A stretch of DNA of 64,000 nt from Streptomyces sp. DHE7-1. Lineage in GTDB: Bacteria > Actinomycetota > Actinomycetes > Streptomycetales > Streptomycetaceae. Both the position numbers and the translations under genes were made by a program. The notes beneath the pieces were generated by a model, which had not been told where the DNA came from, searched no databases, and saw only the letters and a program-made list of their open reading frames with translations. The stretch lies in the NCBI GenBank assembly GCA_016432725.1, contig JACJDG010000003.1:2604001-2668000 (forward strand). The letters run 5' to 3'. Of the stretch, positions 51,297 through 59,295 are shown piece by piece (position 1 is the first letter of the stretch; each line of letters begins with the position of its first letter).

Positions 51297-51380
51297 CCCG
51301 CCCACGCCAAAGACATGGTTTCCGGTCACCGTGACTGGTTCGATAGGGGGTCAACTAAGCTTGTTCACCTGGGGGACAAC

Positions 51381-51734
51381 ATGCACTGGTACATCGACGT
51401 CCTGAAGAAGTACGCCGTGTTCAGCGGCCGCGCGCGGCGGCAGGAATACTGGATGTTCTTCCTGTTCAACATCATCATCAGCGTCGTGCTGGCGATCGTC
51501 GACCAGGCCATCGGCTCGAGCATCCTGGGCATCATCTACTCGCTCGCCGTCCTGCTGCCCGGCCTCGGCGTCTCCGTCCGCCGGCTGCACGACACGGACC
51601 GCTCGGGCTGGTGGATCCTGATCGGCGCGATCCCGCTGGTGGGCGCGATCATCCTGATCGTCTTCCTGGCCACCGAGGGCAAGCCGGAGACCAACCAGTA
51701 CGGCCCGAACCCGAAGTACGCCCAGGCCGCCTGA
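51381..51734 (+). CDS. DUF805 membrane protein
   Basis: 117 residues from ATG 51381, placed by GGGGGAC five bases upstream. MHWYIDVLKKYAVFSGRARRQEYWMF and VSVRRLHDTDRSGWWILIGAIP (in two pieces) are DUF805 signatures. Four spans. Family function unknown. Followed by a good terminator. Confidence 0.93.
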   Translation: MHWYIDVLKKYAVFSGRARRQEYWMFFLFNIIISVVLAIVDQAIGSSILGIIYSLAVLLPGLGVSVRRLHDTDRSGWWILIGAIPLVGAIILIVFLATEGKPETNQYGPNPKYAQAA

Positions 51735-51741
51735 GCGGACA

Positions 51742-54558
51742 TCAGCCTGGACACGGCCCGCCGGATCCCTCCGGCGGGCCTTTCGCGCTGCCGTCCCGGT
51801 CCGACCGGAGCGAACCGGCACGAGGCGCCCTCTCCGGTCGAGAAGCCGGCCGGTGGGGGCGCTCGGGGCCGCTCAGCCCCCGGAACCCCGGGGACTCGCC
51901 GTCCGGCGACGGCAGGTCCTGCTCGGTCCAGAGGGTCTTGCCGGTGGGGGTGTAGCGGGTGCCCCAGTGGTGGGTCATCTGGGCGATGATGAACAGGCCC
52001 CGGCCGCCCTCGTCGTCGCTCGCGGCGTGGCGCAGATTGGGCGTGGTGTGGCCGGTGTCTGAGACCTCGCAGATCAGCGTCCGGTCGCGGATCAGGCGCA
52101 CCTGGATGGGGCCGCCGACGTAGCGGATGGCGTTGGTGACCAGTTCGCTGACGATGAGCTCGGTGGTGAACGCCAGGTCCTCCAGCCCCCAGTCCCGCAA
52201 CTGCTTGCCGACGGCGGTGCGGATGCCGGCCACGCCGGCCGGGTCCGGCGGCAGTTCCCACTGGGTGAACTGGCTCCGGTCGAGCAGCCGGGTGCGGACC
52301 ACGAGCAGCGTGGCGTCCACGTCCACCGGCCCGGGCAGCAGGGCGGTCACCGCGCGGTCGCAGAGCTGGTCCAGGGACGTCCGGTCACCGGCGAGGACCC
52401 CGGAGAGCCGCGTGAGCCCGGCGGCCCGGCCCGAGGTGGCCTGCAGCAGGCCGTCCGTGCACAGGGCGACGACACTGTCCGGGGGCAGCCGCAGCTCCGC
52501 ACTCTGGTAGGGCGCGCCGCCGATGCCCAGCGGTGGGCCGGGGGGCAGCTCCGGACAGCTGACCTCGCCGGTGTGCGGGTCGACGACCGCCAGCACCGGA
52601 TCCCCGGCACGCGCCAGGCTGCACTGCCCGGACACCGGGTCGTACACCGCGTACAGGCAGGTCACGCCCCTGGCCTCGTCGGCGTGCGACTTCGGGGGGC
52701 TCGGGCCGCCGTGACCGTTCCCGCGCTCGTACGCGGTCTGCTCGACCAGGTCGTCCAGGCGGGACAGCAGCTCGTCCGGGGTCAGGTCGAGACGGGCCAG
52801 GACGCGCACCCCCGTCCGCAGGCGGCCCATCGTGGCGGCGGCGCGCAGGCCGTGCCCGAGCACGTCCCCGACGACCAGGCCGACCCGGGTGCCCGACAGG
52901 GGGATCACGTCGTACCAGTCGCCGCCGACGCCTGACCCGTTGTCGGCGGGCAGGTAGCGGCTCGCCGAGTCCAGGGCGGTGTGCGGTGGCAGGCGGCGCG
53001 GCAGCAGGCTCCGCTGGAGCTTGAGGGCGACCCCGTGTCCGCGGGTGACCACCGGCATCAGCAGCAGACCGAGCAGCAGGGCGCCCAGACCGATGACGGT
53101 GACCCCGCCGGTGGGGCCGAGGAGCGGCAGGTCGACGCTGGTCGCGCCGTACCCGGGGGACGCGTAGACCCAGGTGGCGTAGAGGAACAGGGCGAGCATG
53201 ATCAGGCCGCCCAGGCCCGGCAGCACGCCCTTGAAGACGAGGTCCTTGGTGCTCCGGTCCAGCGTCTTGCGGTAGTACCAGAGGCAGGCGAAGCCGGTCA
53301 GGCCGTAGTGGAACGTGATCGCGAGACCGACCGAGTCGATCGAGTCGGCCAGCACGTTCCCGCTGAAGGAGGTCAGCATCACGAGGAAGGCGACCGAGAC
53401 CGCGCCCATCCCGACGGTCGACCAGGTGGGGGTGAGGAACCTGCGGTGCACCCGGGCGAACCGGGCGGGGACGGCCTTGTGGACCGCCATCGAGAAGACC
53501 GTCCGGGCCAGCGGCAGGATGGTGGTCTGGGTGGACGCCAGCGCCGAGGTCAGCACCATGAGGATCAGCAGTCTCGACAGCACGAGACCCGTGTCACCGC
53601 TGCCGAAGACGGCCTCTCCGAGCCCGGAGAAGACGTCGTCCGAGTTGTCGGCGTTCCCCAGCCCGACCCCCGAGCCGCTGGTCCCGGCGAACGCCTGCGC
53701 CGAGGTGGACACCAGCGCGTACAGGACCAGCAGCAGCACGGTGGACAGGACCGCCGCGCGGCCGGGGATCCGGGTGCTGTCGACCGTCTCCTCGTTGATC
53801 GACACGGCGGTGTCCCAGCCCCAGTAGATGAAGACCCCGGCGAGCAGACCCGAGGTGAGGCCCTTCACCGAGGACACCTCGAAGGGGTTGAACCAGGAGG
53901 CGGAGACGTGGATCGCGGTGGCCGGGGCCGCGTCGGTGTAGGCCCTGACCAGCGCGGCGACGGCGAGGACGACGAGCATCCCGACTTCGAGACAGAGCAG
54001 CCAGCGCTGCACGGCGGCGGAGAACTCGATGCCGACGTAGCAGACCGTGGTCATCACCACGATCCAGACGATGCCGGCGATGGTGGTCCACAATCGGTCC
54101 TCGGCGAGCCCGTCCAGGCCCACCAGCCGGAAGCTGTACGTGCCGGCGATCTCGGCGAGGCTCGCCATGACGATGACGTTGGCGACGACGATGCCCCAGC
54201 CGCCCATCCAGCCGGTGCGGGGGCCGAAGGCGCGGGTCGCCCAGGTGAAGGTCGTCCCGCAGTCGGCGTTGCTCGCGTTGAGTTCCCGGAAGGCGTACGC
54301 GATCAGCAGCATCGGGACGAACGACAGCACGATGACGATCGGCGCCTGCAGGCCGACCGCCGCGACGATCAGGCCCAGTGTGGCGGCGAGGCTGTAGGCG
54401 GGGGCGGTGGAGGCAAGCCCGATGACCACCGAGGAGAACAGGCCCAGCGCGTCGTTCTTGAGCCCCTTGCGACCGGCGCCCGTCCCGGGAGCGGGGCGGT
54501 CGGCGGACTCCGCGCCGCCAAAATGCCACACACTCGATTCCAACGCCGGGCCACTCAC
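51742..54558 (-). CDS. APC amino-acid permease fused to SpoIIE-type PP2C phosphatase and HATPase
   Basis: 938 residues in one open frame from GTG 54558. Residues 30-505: APC-superfamily permease, about 12-14 spans (GLASTAPAYSLAATLG, FRELNASNADCGTTFTW, IYWGWDTAVSINEET). Residues 511-758: SpoIIE PP2C phosphatase starting at LQRSLLPRRLPP, with metal-binding GGDWYD (Asp547), GDVLGHG (Asp565), CTDGLL (Asp702) and DVDATLLVV. Residues 775-885: anti-sigma-kinase-like ATPase with ELIVSELVTNAIRY, DTGHTTPN and GGRGLFII. The last helix runs into the phosphatase with no linker. All catalytic residues are kept. Inferred: a transporter-sensor acting on anti-anti-sigma (STAS) proteins. The start is somewhat uncertain. 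Confidence 0.88.
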   Translation of the reverse strand: MSGPALESSVWHFGGAESADRPAPGTGAGRKGLKNDALGLFSSVVIGLASTAPAYSLAATLGLIVAAVGLQAPIVIVLSFVPMLLIAYAFRELNASNADCGTTFTWATRAFGPRTGWMGGWGIVVANVIVMASLAEIAGTYSFRLVGLDGLAEDRLWTTIAGIVWIVVMTTVCYVGIEFSAAVQRWLLCLEVGMLVVLAVAALVRAYTDAAPATAIHVSASWFNPFEVSSVKGLTSGLLAGVFIYWGWDTAVSINEETVDSTRIPGRAAVLSTVLLLVLYALVSTSAQAFAGTSGSGVGLGNADNSDDVFSGLGEAVFGSGDTGLVLSRLLILMVLTSALASTQTTILPLARTVFSMAVHKAVPARFARVHRRFLTPTWSTVGMGAVSVAFLVMLTSFSGNVLADSIDSVGLAITFHYGLTGFACLWYYRKTLDRSTKDLVFKGVLPGLGGLIMLALFLYATWVYASPGYGATSVDLPLLGPTGGVTVIGLGALLLGLLLMPVVTRGHGVALKLQRSLLPRRLPPHTALDSASRYLPADNGSGVGGDWYDVIPLSGTRVGLVVGDVLGHGLRAAATMGRLRTGVRVLARLDLTPDELLSRLDDLVEQTAYERGNGHGGPSPPKSHADEARGVTCLYAVYDPVSGQCSLARAGDPVLAVVDPHTGEVSCPELPPGPPLGIGGAPYQSAELRLPPDSVVALCTDGLLQATSGRAAGLTRLSGVLAGDRTSLDQLCDRAVTALLPGPVDVDATLLVVRTRLLDRSQFTQWELPPDPAGVAGIRTAVGKQLRDWGLEDLAFTTELIVSELVTNAIRYVGGPIQVRLIRDRTLICEVSDTGHTTPNLRHAASDDEGGRGLFIIAQMTHHWGTRYTPTGKTLWTEQDLPSPDGESPGFRGLSGPERPHRPASRPERAPRAGSLRSDRDGSAKGPPEGSGGPCPG
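51755..51780. terminator. Terminator of the DUF805 gene
   Basis: Perfect 10-bp stem (51755-51764 with 51771-51780, GGCCCGCCGG) followed by TTT, 20 bases past the stop. It lies within the last codons of the convergent fusion gene. Confidence 0.75.
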
Positions 54559-54568
54559 CCCGCAACAG

Positions 54569-54609
54569 CGCGGGGCGTCCGCGAATCCGTGATTCGCGGA
54601 CGCCCCGCG
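54569..54609 (-). terminator. 19-bp hairpin downstream of the first secreted-protein gene
   Basis: Perfect 19-bp stem (54569-54587 with 54591-54609) and 3-base loop, between the 54646 stop and the permease-fusion start. Confidence 0.75.
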
Positions 54610-54645
54610 GGCGGCCCGAGCCGGTCCGCCGCTGACCCGGTCGGG

Positions 54646-54921
54646 TCAGAACGCCTGGTTGTTGCAGCCCATGTCCGAGCCGAGGTGGCTCTGCTGCGCC
54701 CCGGGGTTGCCCTCGCCGTTCAGCAGGTTGCCCGCGGCGCCGGTGAGGGCACCCACGCTGCCGAGCACCTCGATGTTCATGTCGTGCGAGCGGCACTCGA
54801 CGCCCTGCGTGACGTCGATGTCGTGGCCGGGCTCGCCGTGTGCGAAGGCGGTGGTGGCGCCGAACGAGCCGACGGTGCCGAGCAGGGCGCCCACGAGGAC
54901 CGCCTTGTGGAACGTGCGCAT
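54646..54921 (-). CDS. Small secreted protein, group A (NGEGNPGAQ family), copy 1
   Basis: 91 residues from ATG 54921. Signal peptide MRTFHKAVLVGALLGTVGSF with cleavage likely after AFA. The mature part has VECRSHDMN, GNLLNGEGNPGAQ and the C-terminal GCNNQAF. Two cysteines may form one disulfide. Two paralogues lie at 57010-57294 and 57413-57700. I know no function. Location suggests an envelope or aerial-surface protein. Confidence 0.85.
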   Translation of the reverse strand: MRTFHKAVLVGALLGTVGSFGATTAFAHGEPGHDIDVTQGVECRSHDMNIEVLGSVGALTGAAGNLLNGEGNPGAQQSHLGSDMGCNNQAF

Positions 54922-55007
54922 GGGTTCTCCGTTGTTGGGGGTTGAAATCTGCGACGGGTACGGATCGGTGGATCGGGTGGTGACCGCGGGGCCCCGCGGC
55001 GGGGCGG

Positions 55008-55814
55008 TCAGCCGAGTCGGGGAAGCCCGAGCTGGCCGACCGGCGGGGCCGCGATCTGACCGAGGCCGACCGGAGACAGCCCCGGGGCGCTCGGGGGCGC
55101 GATGATCGGGTTGACGAGCGGGTTCACCTCAGGGTTGACCTGCGGGTTCACCTGGGGGGCGACATGCGCCGGGGGCTCCTGGCTGACGGCCGGGGGCATG
55201 GCCACCTGCGGCGCGACCTGCGGCATCACCTGGGGCATGACCTGCGGGACGACCTGAGCCGGCTGCGCGGGAGCGGGCTGCTGGTACGGCGCCGGCTGCT
55301 GGTAGGGCTGCTGCTGGTACGGCGCGGGCTGCGCGTACGGCTGCTGCGGGTACTGCTGCTGCGCGTACGGCGCCGCGGTGGCCTGGGCCGAGCCGTGCGA
55401 CACGGCCGACGCCGAGGCGTAGCCGGTCTGCGGAGCCTGCTGCGGGGCCGGGGCCGGCGCGTAGACCTGGGGGGCCTGCTGCGGCGCGGGAGCCGGCGCG
55501 TAGGCCGGGGGCGCCTGCTGCGGCGCCGGTGCCGGGGCGTAGGCCTGCGGGGCCGGCGCGTAGGCCTGCGGGGCCGGGGCGTAGGCCTGGGGGGCCTGCT
55601 GCGGCGCCGGAGCCGGTGCCGGCGCGTAGGCCTGCGGCGCCTGCTGTGGAGCGGGGGCCGGGGCATAGGCCTGCGGAGCCTGCTGATCGGGACTCGGCGC
55701 CGGAGCGGCGCTGCCCTGTCCGACTGGGGAATCGGCATGGCTGACGCCCACGCCGATGACGGACAGACCGCCGGCCGCCGCTACAACGAGCGCGGCCTTG
55801 TGAAGCTTGCGCAT
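55008..55814 (-). CDS. Secreted Pro/Ala/Gln repeat protein
   Basis: 268 residues from ATG 55814 (signal MRKLHKAALVVAAAGGLSVI, cut after SHA). Residues about 45-129 are tandem repeats of an APAPQQAPQAY unit. Then come YQQPAPYQQ repeats, QVMPQVMPQVAPQV, and APQVNPQVNPEVNPLVNP. No cysteine in the mature chain. The VNP repeats recur in the divergent gene at 56304 (APQVNPQLNPQISP), a family link. Probably a flexible cell-wall or surface protein. Confidence 0.82.
   Translation of the reverse strand: MRKLHKAALVVAAAGGLSVIGVGVSHADSPVGQGSAAPAPSPDQQAPQAYAPAPAPQQAPQAYAPAPAPAPQQAPQAYAPAPQAYAPAPQAYAPAPAPQQAPPAYAPAPAPQQAPQVYAPAPAPQQAPQTGYASASAVSHGSAQATAAPYAQQQYPQQPYAQPAPYQQQPYQQPAPYQQPAPAQPAQVVPQVMPQVMPQVAPQVAMPPAVSQEPPAHVAPQVNPQVNPEVNPLVNPIIAPPSAPGLSPVGLGQIAAPPVGQLGLPRLG
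55428..55682 (-). repeat. In-gene tandem repeat coding APAPQQAPQAY
   Basis: About seven imperfect copies of a 33-39-base unit within the secreted repeat protein. Copy number is liable to vary and to be misassembled. Confidence 0.75.
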
Positions 55815-56303
55815 GAAACCCTCGGCCCTTCGATACCTGAAAAGGGAAAGCAATTGCGTTCGGTGCCGTCCCGCGTGAAATCGGTGCGATATTCACACCG
55901 CACCGTCAGCAGCATTACTTCTGACCGGCACACGGACGTCGTGTGGGAGCGGGCAGCGAAATTCCTCGCCCTTCGAGTCCACGAGTCCAGGTCGCTGCCT
56001 TCTCCCCGTCGGAACGAGGCTTTCCGCGCCGTGGTCACGGCGTCCGAAGGCCTGTCACCCGTTTGCCACATCCCCGGACGCGGAATTACGGCATATGCCG
56101 GTCCCTCGCCTTTGCGTCGAATGGGTGACCCCGGGCCGGCGGCCGTATCCGCCGCCTTCGTCGTCTCGTTCCCCACGGGCCGGACGCGACGGTGCACCAC
56201 AGCCGTCGCGCCGCACCGGGCGGCGGGACAGCGAAGGCCGTGCGCCGCCCCGTCACGTTCCACCAGGTTCCGCGCACAGGTCAACGAAGGGCCGAGGATT
56301 TCC
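55815..56303. other. Divergent intergenic region of the secreted-protein cluster
   Basis: About 490 bases between two oppositely transcribed secreted-protein genes. Its first 110 bases are less GC-rich (CAATTGCGTT, ATTCACACCG). It must hold both promoters. I see no gene in it. Confidence 0.55.
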
Positions 56304-56806
56304 ATGCGCAAGCTTCAGCACGTCGCGCTCGTCATCGCAGCTGCGGGCGGTCTGTCCGCCGTCGGCGCCGGCCCGAGCTCCGCCGCCCCCGTCGCCTACA
56401 ACGGGACCGTTCCGCCACCCGTCTCACAGCCGGACGCCCAGGCCGCCTCCGCCACCTCCTCCCAGGCGACCGCGCAGACCTACGGCTCGCCGGCCCAGCG
56501 CCAGGAGGCGGCCCCGCAGCGCGGCACCGAGGTCGCCCCGCAGGTCAACCCCCAGCTGAACCCGCAGATCAGCCCCAGATCTCGCCCCAGGCACAGCAGG
56601 CCCCGCAGGGCGCCCCGCAGACGGTCAACCAGGGCGGCGCGGTGAGCCAGAGCAACCTGTTCCGCCCGTACCAGGAGTGCAGCCCGCAGAACCTGCTCGA
56701 CGCGAACGTGCCGGTCGCCCTGCTCGCCGCCGCGCAGACCCGGGGTGTGGACTGCACCCAGGCCAACAGCCAGTCGAACTCCCTGGCCAGCGCCCAGCAG
56801 TACTGA
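56304..56806 (+). pseudogene. Secreted protein, group B (RPYQECSPQ domain), one frameshift
   Basis: From ATG 56304, with GAGGA upstream. One C must be added at 56573-56576 for 167 residues (QISPQISPQAQQAPQ). Signal peptide MRKLQHVALVIAAAGGLSAV. The mature region is Gln/Ala/Pro-rich with APQVNPQLNP, then a C-terminal domain FRPYQECSPQ...DCTQANSQSNS with two cysteines. The same domain forms most of the protein at 59296-59538. Probably intact in the organism. Confidence 0.75.
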
Positions 56807-57009
56807 CGGTGGGACGCCGGCGCGCCGCCCCGGTCCGCACGTCTCGTTTTCCGACGGTCCGTCATATCCGATGCGGAATACGGGTTTTTCCAGCGTGCGA
56901 CCACCAGAGCGGCGCGTCGTCGCCCGTTTTGGGATATTTCGCACTAATCTCCCGTAACTGTAAAACGTCGATCTGCCACAGATCGCACCCCCACTCCACC
57001 GGAGATGAC

Positions 57010-57294
57010 ATGCGCAAGCTTCGTAATGCTGCCGTCCTGGTCGCCGCCATCGGCAGCATCGGACTCGTCGGCGGCACGGCCCAGGCCGCGGGCGGCCACG
57101 GCGGCGAGCACGGTGACAAGTTCAACATCACGCAGAGCTCGAACTGCAAGTCGCACGACCTGAACCTCGACCTCCTCGGCGAGGTCGGCCTGCTCAACGG
57201 CCTGCTGGGCAACGGCCTGAACGGCGAGGGCAGCCCGGGCGCCCAGAACACCCACATCGGCTCGACCATGGGCTGCAACAACAGCGCCTTCTGA
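57010..57294 (+). CDS. Small secreted protein, group A, copy 2
   Basis: 94 residues from ATG 57010, with GGAGATGAC before it. Signal MRKLRNAAVLVAAIGSIGLV, cut after AQA. Mature: NCKSHDLNLDLLGEVGLL, NGLNGEGSPGAQ, GCNNSAF. Its 3' flank, including the terminator, resembles that of the next gene, so the pair arose by tandem duplication. Confidence 0.87.
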   Translation: MRKLRNAAVLVAAIGSIGLVGGTAQAAGGHGGEHGDKFNITQSSNCKSHDLNLDLLGEVGLLNGLLGNGLNGEGSPGAQNTHIGSTMGCNNSAF

Positions 57295-57328
57295 GCCCGG
57301 TCCGGCGCACCGACGCCGGAGTGTGAAC

Positions 57329-57366
57329 GGTCCCGGCACCGCGGCCACGCGCCCGGTGCCGGGACC
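57329..57366 (+). terminator. Terminator of group A copy 2
   Basis: Perfect 13-bp stem (57329-57341 with 57354-57366), sequence shared with the hairpin after copy 3. Confidence 0.6.
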
Positions 57367-57412
57367 GACGACGTTCTGCACGAACTCACCCCTCTCACCA
57401 TCGGGAGATCAC

Positions 57413-57700
57413 ATGCGCAAGCTCCGCACGACCGCCCTCCTCATCGCCACCATCGCCGGTACCGCCTTCCTCGGCGCCGGTGCCGCCCACGCCGGTGAGG
57501 GCTGGGGCGGCAAGAGCGGCGACGAGTTCAAGATCCAGCAGAGCAGCACCTGCACCTCGCACGACCTCAACGCCGACATCCTCGGCGAGGTCGGCATCGC
57601 CAACGGCCTGGGCGGCAACCTGCTGAACGGCGAGGGCAACCCGGGTGCGCAGGCCACCGAGATCGGCTCGACCATGGGCTGCAACAACTCCGCCTTCTGA
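57413..57700 (+). CDS. Small secreted protein, group A, copy 3
   Basis: 95 residues from ATG 57413, with GGGAGATCAC before it. Signal MRKLRTTALLIATIAGTAFL, cut near AHA. Mature: TCTSHDLNADILGEVGIA, GNLLNGEGNPGAQ, GCNNSAF. Starts 403 bases after copy 2, which it matches over coding and 3' flank. Confidence 0.87.
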   Translation: MRKLRTTALLIATIAGTAFLGAGAAHAGEGWGGKSGDEFKIQQSSTCTSHDLNADILGEVGIANGLGGNLLNGEGNPGAQATEIGSTMGCNNSAF

Positions 57701-57733
57701 GCCCGGCTCCGGCGCACCGACGCCACGGAGCGA

Positions 57734-57774
57734 ATGGTCCCGGCACCGCGGCCCACGCCGCGCGCCGGGACCAT
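57734..57774 (+). terminator. Terminator of group A copy 3
   Basis: Perfect 11-bp stem (57734-57744 with 57764-57774), paralogous to the 57329 hairpin. Confidence 0.55.
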
Positions 57775-57808
57775 CGCCGTTCCCCTCGGTGCCGGCCGCC
57801 GACAGGCC

Positions 57809-57863
57809 GAACGGCAAGCCCCGGTGTCCCGACCCGCGATCGGGACACCGGGGCTTGCCGTTC
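57809..57863. terminator. 24-bp perfect hairpin between convergent secreted-protein genes
   Basis: Arms 57809-57832 and 57840-57863 are perfectly complementary with a 7-base loop. Longest perfect stem found in the window. Sits between convergent genes, so bidirectional. Confidence 0.8.
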
Positions 57864-57891
57864 ACCCGCGCACGCTCCGTGCCGACGGCGT

Positions 57892-58236
57892 TCAGAAGTC
57901 GAAATGCGGCTTCTTGAAGCCCTTGGGGAGCTTCGCCGTGTTGGAGCAGTCCACGACCTGACCGGTGCTCGCGGACTCCTCGCCGGTGGCCTCGTCCCCC
58001 GAGAAGATCACGTTCGGGCGGTCGACCGTCGAGCAGTCCTGCTTCTGCTGGATGACGTGCGTGCCGTCCTTGTCGACACGGGAATCGTTCTTCTGGACGC
58101 ACACGGTGCCACCCTGGGCGGTGCTCTGGCAGCCGCCGGGAAGCCCGGCGGCGTGCGCCTGGCCGGCGCCGAGGCAGAGCGCGGCGAGACTTCCCGCGAG
58201 CCCCGAGGCGGTTGCGATCTTCCTTGCACTGAACAT
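57892..58236 (-). CDS. Secreted four-cysteine protein, group C, copy 1
   Basis: 114 residues from ATG 58236, with AGGAGA upstream. Signal MFSARKIATASGLAGSLAAL, cut after AHA. Mature Cys pattern C-x9-C-x21-C then a fourth Cys, with VCVQKNDSRVDKDGTHV. The paralogue at 58902-59240 has the same C-x9-C opening and a similar CxQ...DGV..Q..C centre. Two disulfides likely. Function unknown. Confidence 0.83.
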   Translation of the reverse strand: MFSARKIATASGLAGSLAALCLGAGQAHAAGLPGGCQSTAQGGTVCVQKNDSRVDKDGTHVIQQKQDCSTVDRPNVIFSGDEATGEESASTGQVVDCSNTAKLPKGFKKPHFDF

Positions 58237-58371
58237 GTGTTGTGTCTCCTCTCTCATGACGACAGCCCGGACGCCTGCGCCTGCGACTGGCGCGCACCCG
58301 GGCAGACAGATCCGAACAGCGCCTTCGGCGTCCGGACTTGACGTCCGGCGCGACCGAGGGCGGGATGGCCG

Positions 58372-58414
58372 CAGCCCGGGCGCGTGCCGTTACGGCCGGC
58401 GCGCACCCGGGCTG
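58372..58414 (-). terminator. Hairpin downstream of the Gln/Glu-repeat gene
   Basis: 9-bp stem CAGCCCGGG/CCCGGGCTG (58372-58380 with 58406-58414), 45 bases past the stop of the gene at 58460. Confidence 0.5.
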
Positions 58415-58459
58415 TCTTCGCCGCGGCGTCACGAGGACACCGCTCGACGCGGTACGTCG

Positions 58460-58756
58460 TTACTGGTCCTCGCCGTGCTCGCCGTAACCCTGCTCGGGCT
58501 CGGAGTTCTTCTCCTCCTCCTGCGGCTGGCCCTGCGGCTGCTCCTCCTGCGGCTGGGCCTGCGGCTGCTCCTCCGGCTGGCCCTGCGGCTGGACGTAGTA
58601 GCCGCCACCGACGGCGACGGCGTTGGCCGACGAGTTGGCCACGGCGCTGATCGCCGGAGGCGCGTCGTTCTCGCCCGCGAAGCTGGCCCCGGCCCCGAGG
58701 ACGGACAGTCCGGCCACCGCCGCCGCTACGATTGCAGCGCGCTGAAACTTACGCAT
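58460..58756 (-). CDS. Secreted Gln/Glu/Pro-repeat protein
   Basis: 98 residues from ATG 58756. Signal MRKFQRAAIVAAAVAGLSVL, cut after SFA. Mature: NSSANAVAVGGGYYV then repeats of QPQ(G/A)QPEE and an acidic tail. No cysteine. The signal peptide is closely related to those at 55814, 56304 and 59538, so a shared origin is likely. Confidence 0.8.
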   Translation of the reverse strand: MRKFQRAAIVAAAVAGLSVLGAGASFAGENDAPPAISAVANSSANAVAVGGGYYVQPQGQPEEQPQAQPQEEQPQGQPQEEEKNSEPEQGYGEHGEDQ

Positions 58757-58901
58757 GGATTGACCCTTTCTTACCCGGACGGAACGCCCGGATCGACTAC
58801 GTAGCGTGAGCATATACACACACTACGTAATTGCCGAGGATCTACACTCCCCATGTCGCATCCGCAACTCCAGCGGCGGCGGCCTTGCACCGATCAGGGC
58901 A

Positions 58902-59240
58902 TCAGAGACCGAGCAGCCCCTTCTCGCCGTCACCCTCCTCCGGCGCCACCCCCATCGTCGTGGGAGCACAGGTGACCTCGGGTCCGACCCGCATGACCCC
59001 GGCACCCAGAGCGGCGGGCAGCCGCAAGGGCTGCACCGGCGCGCACGTCTCCTGGTGGGGGATGACGCCGTCCTCGGGCACCTCGCCCGTGATCCGCTGC
59101 GAACAGCTGATGTTGCCCTGGAGGTCGGGCACACAGGGCGTCGGACCCGCCGCGGCGAACGCCGGAGTGACGCCGGCGCAGGCCACCGCGAGGCCGCCGA
59201 CGAACCCCGAGACAGCCGCGATCTTCATCCTGCTGAACAT
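58902..59240 (-). CDS. Secreted four-cysteine protein, group C, copy 2
   Basis: 112 residues from ATG 59240. Signal MFSRMKIAAVSGFVGGLAVA, cut near AFA. Mature PCVPDLQGNISCSQRITGEV and HQETCAPV, four cysteines with C-x9-C-x19-C spacing. Starts 55 bases after the group B gene and is probably co-transcribed with it. Confidence 0.83.
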   Translation of the reverse strand: MFSRMKIAAVSGFVGGLAVACAGVTPAFAAAGPTPCVPDLQGNISCSQRITGEVPEDGVIPHQETCAPVQPLRLPAALGAGVMRVGPEVTCAPTTMGVAPEEGDGEKGLLGL

Positions 59241-59295
59241 GTGTTGCGTCCTTCTCTGCAGGGGGCGCCCGGGAACCGGCCGCACCGGACCGGAC

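Noticed and set aside
54646..57700. Naming the group A proteins as chaplins or rodlins
   Set aside because: Small, secreted and Cys-bearing, but the chaplin GN-rich core and rodlin repeats are not seen.
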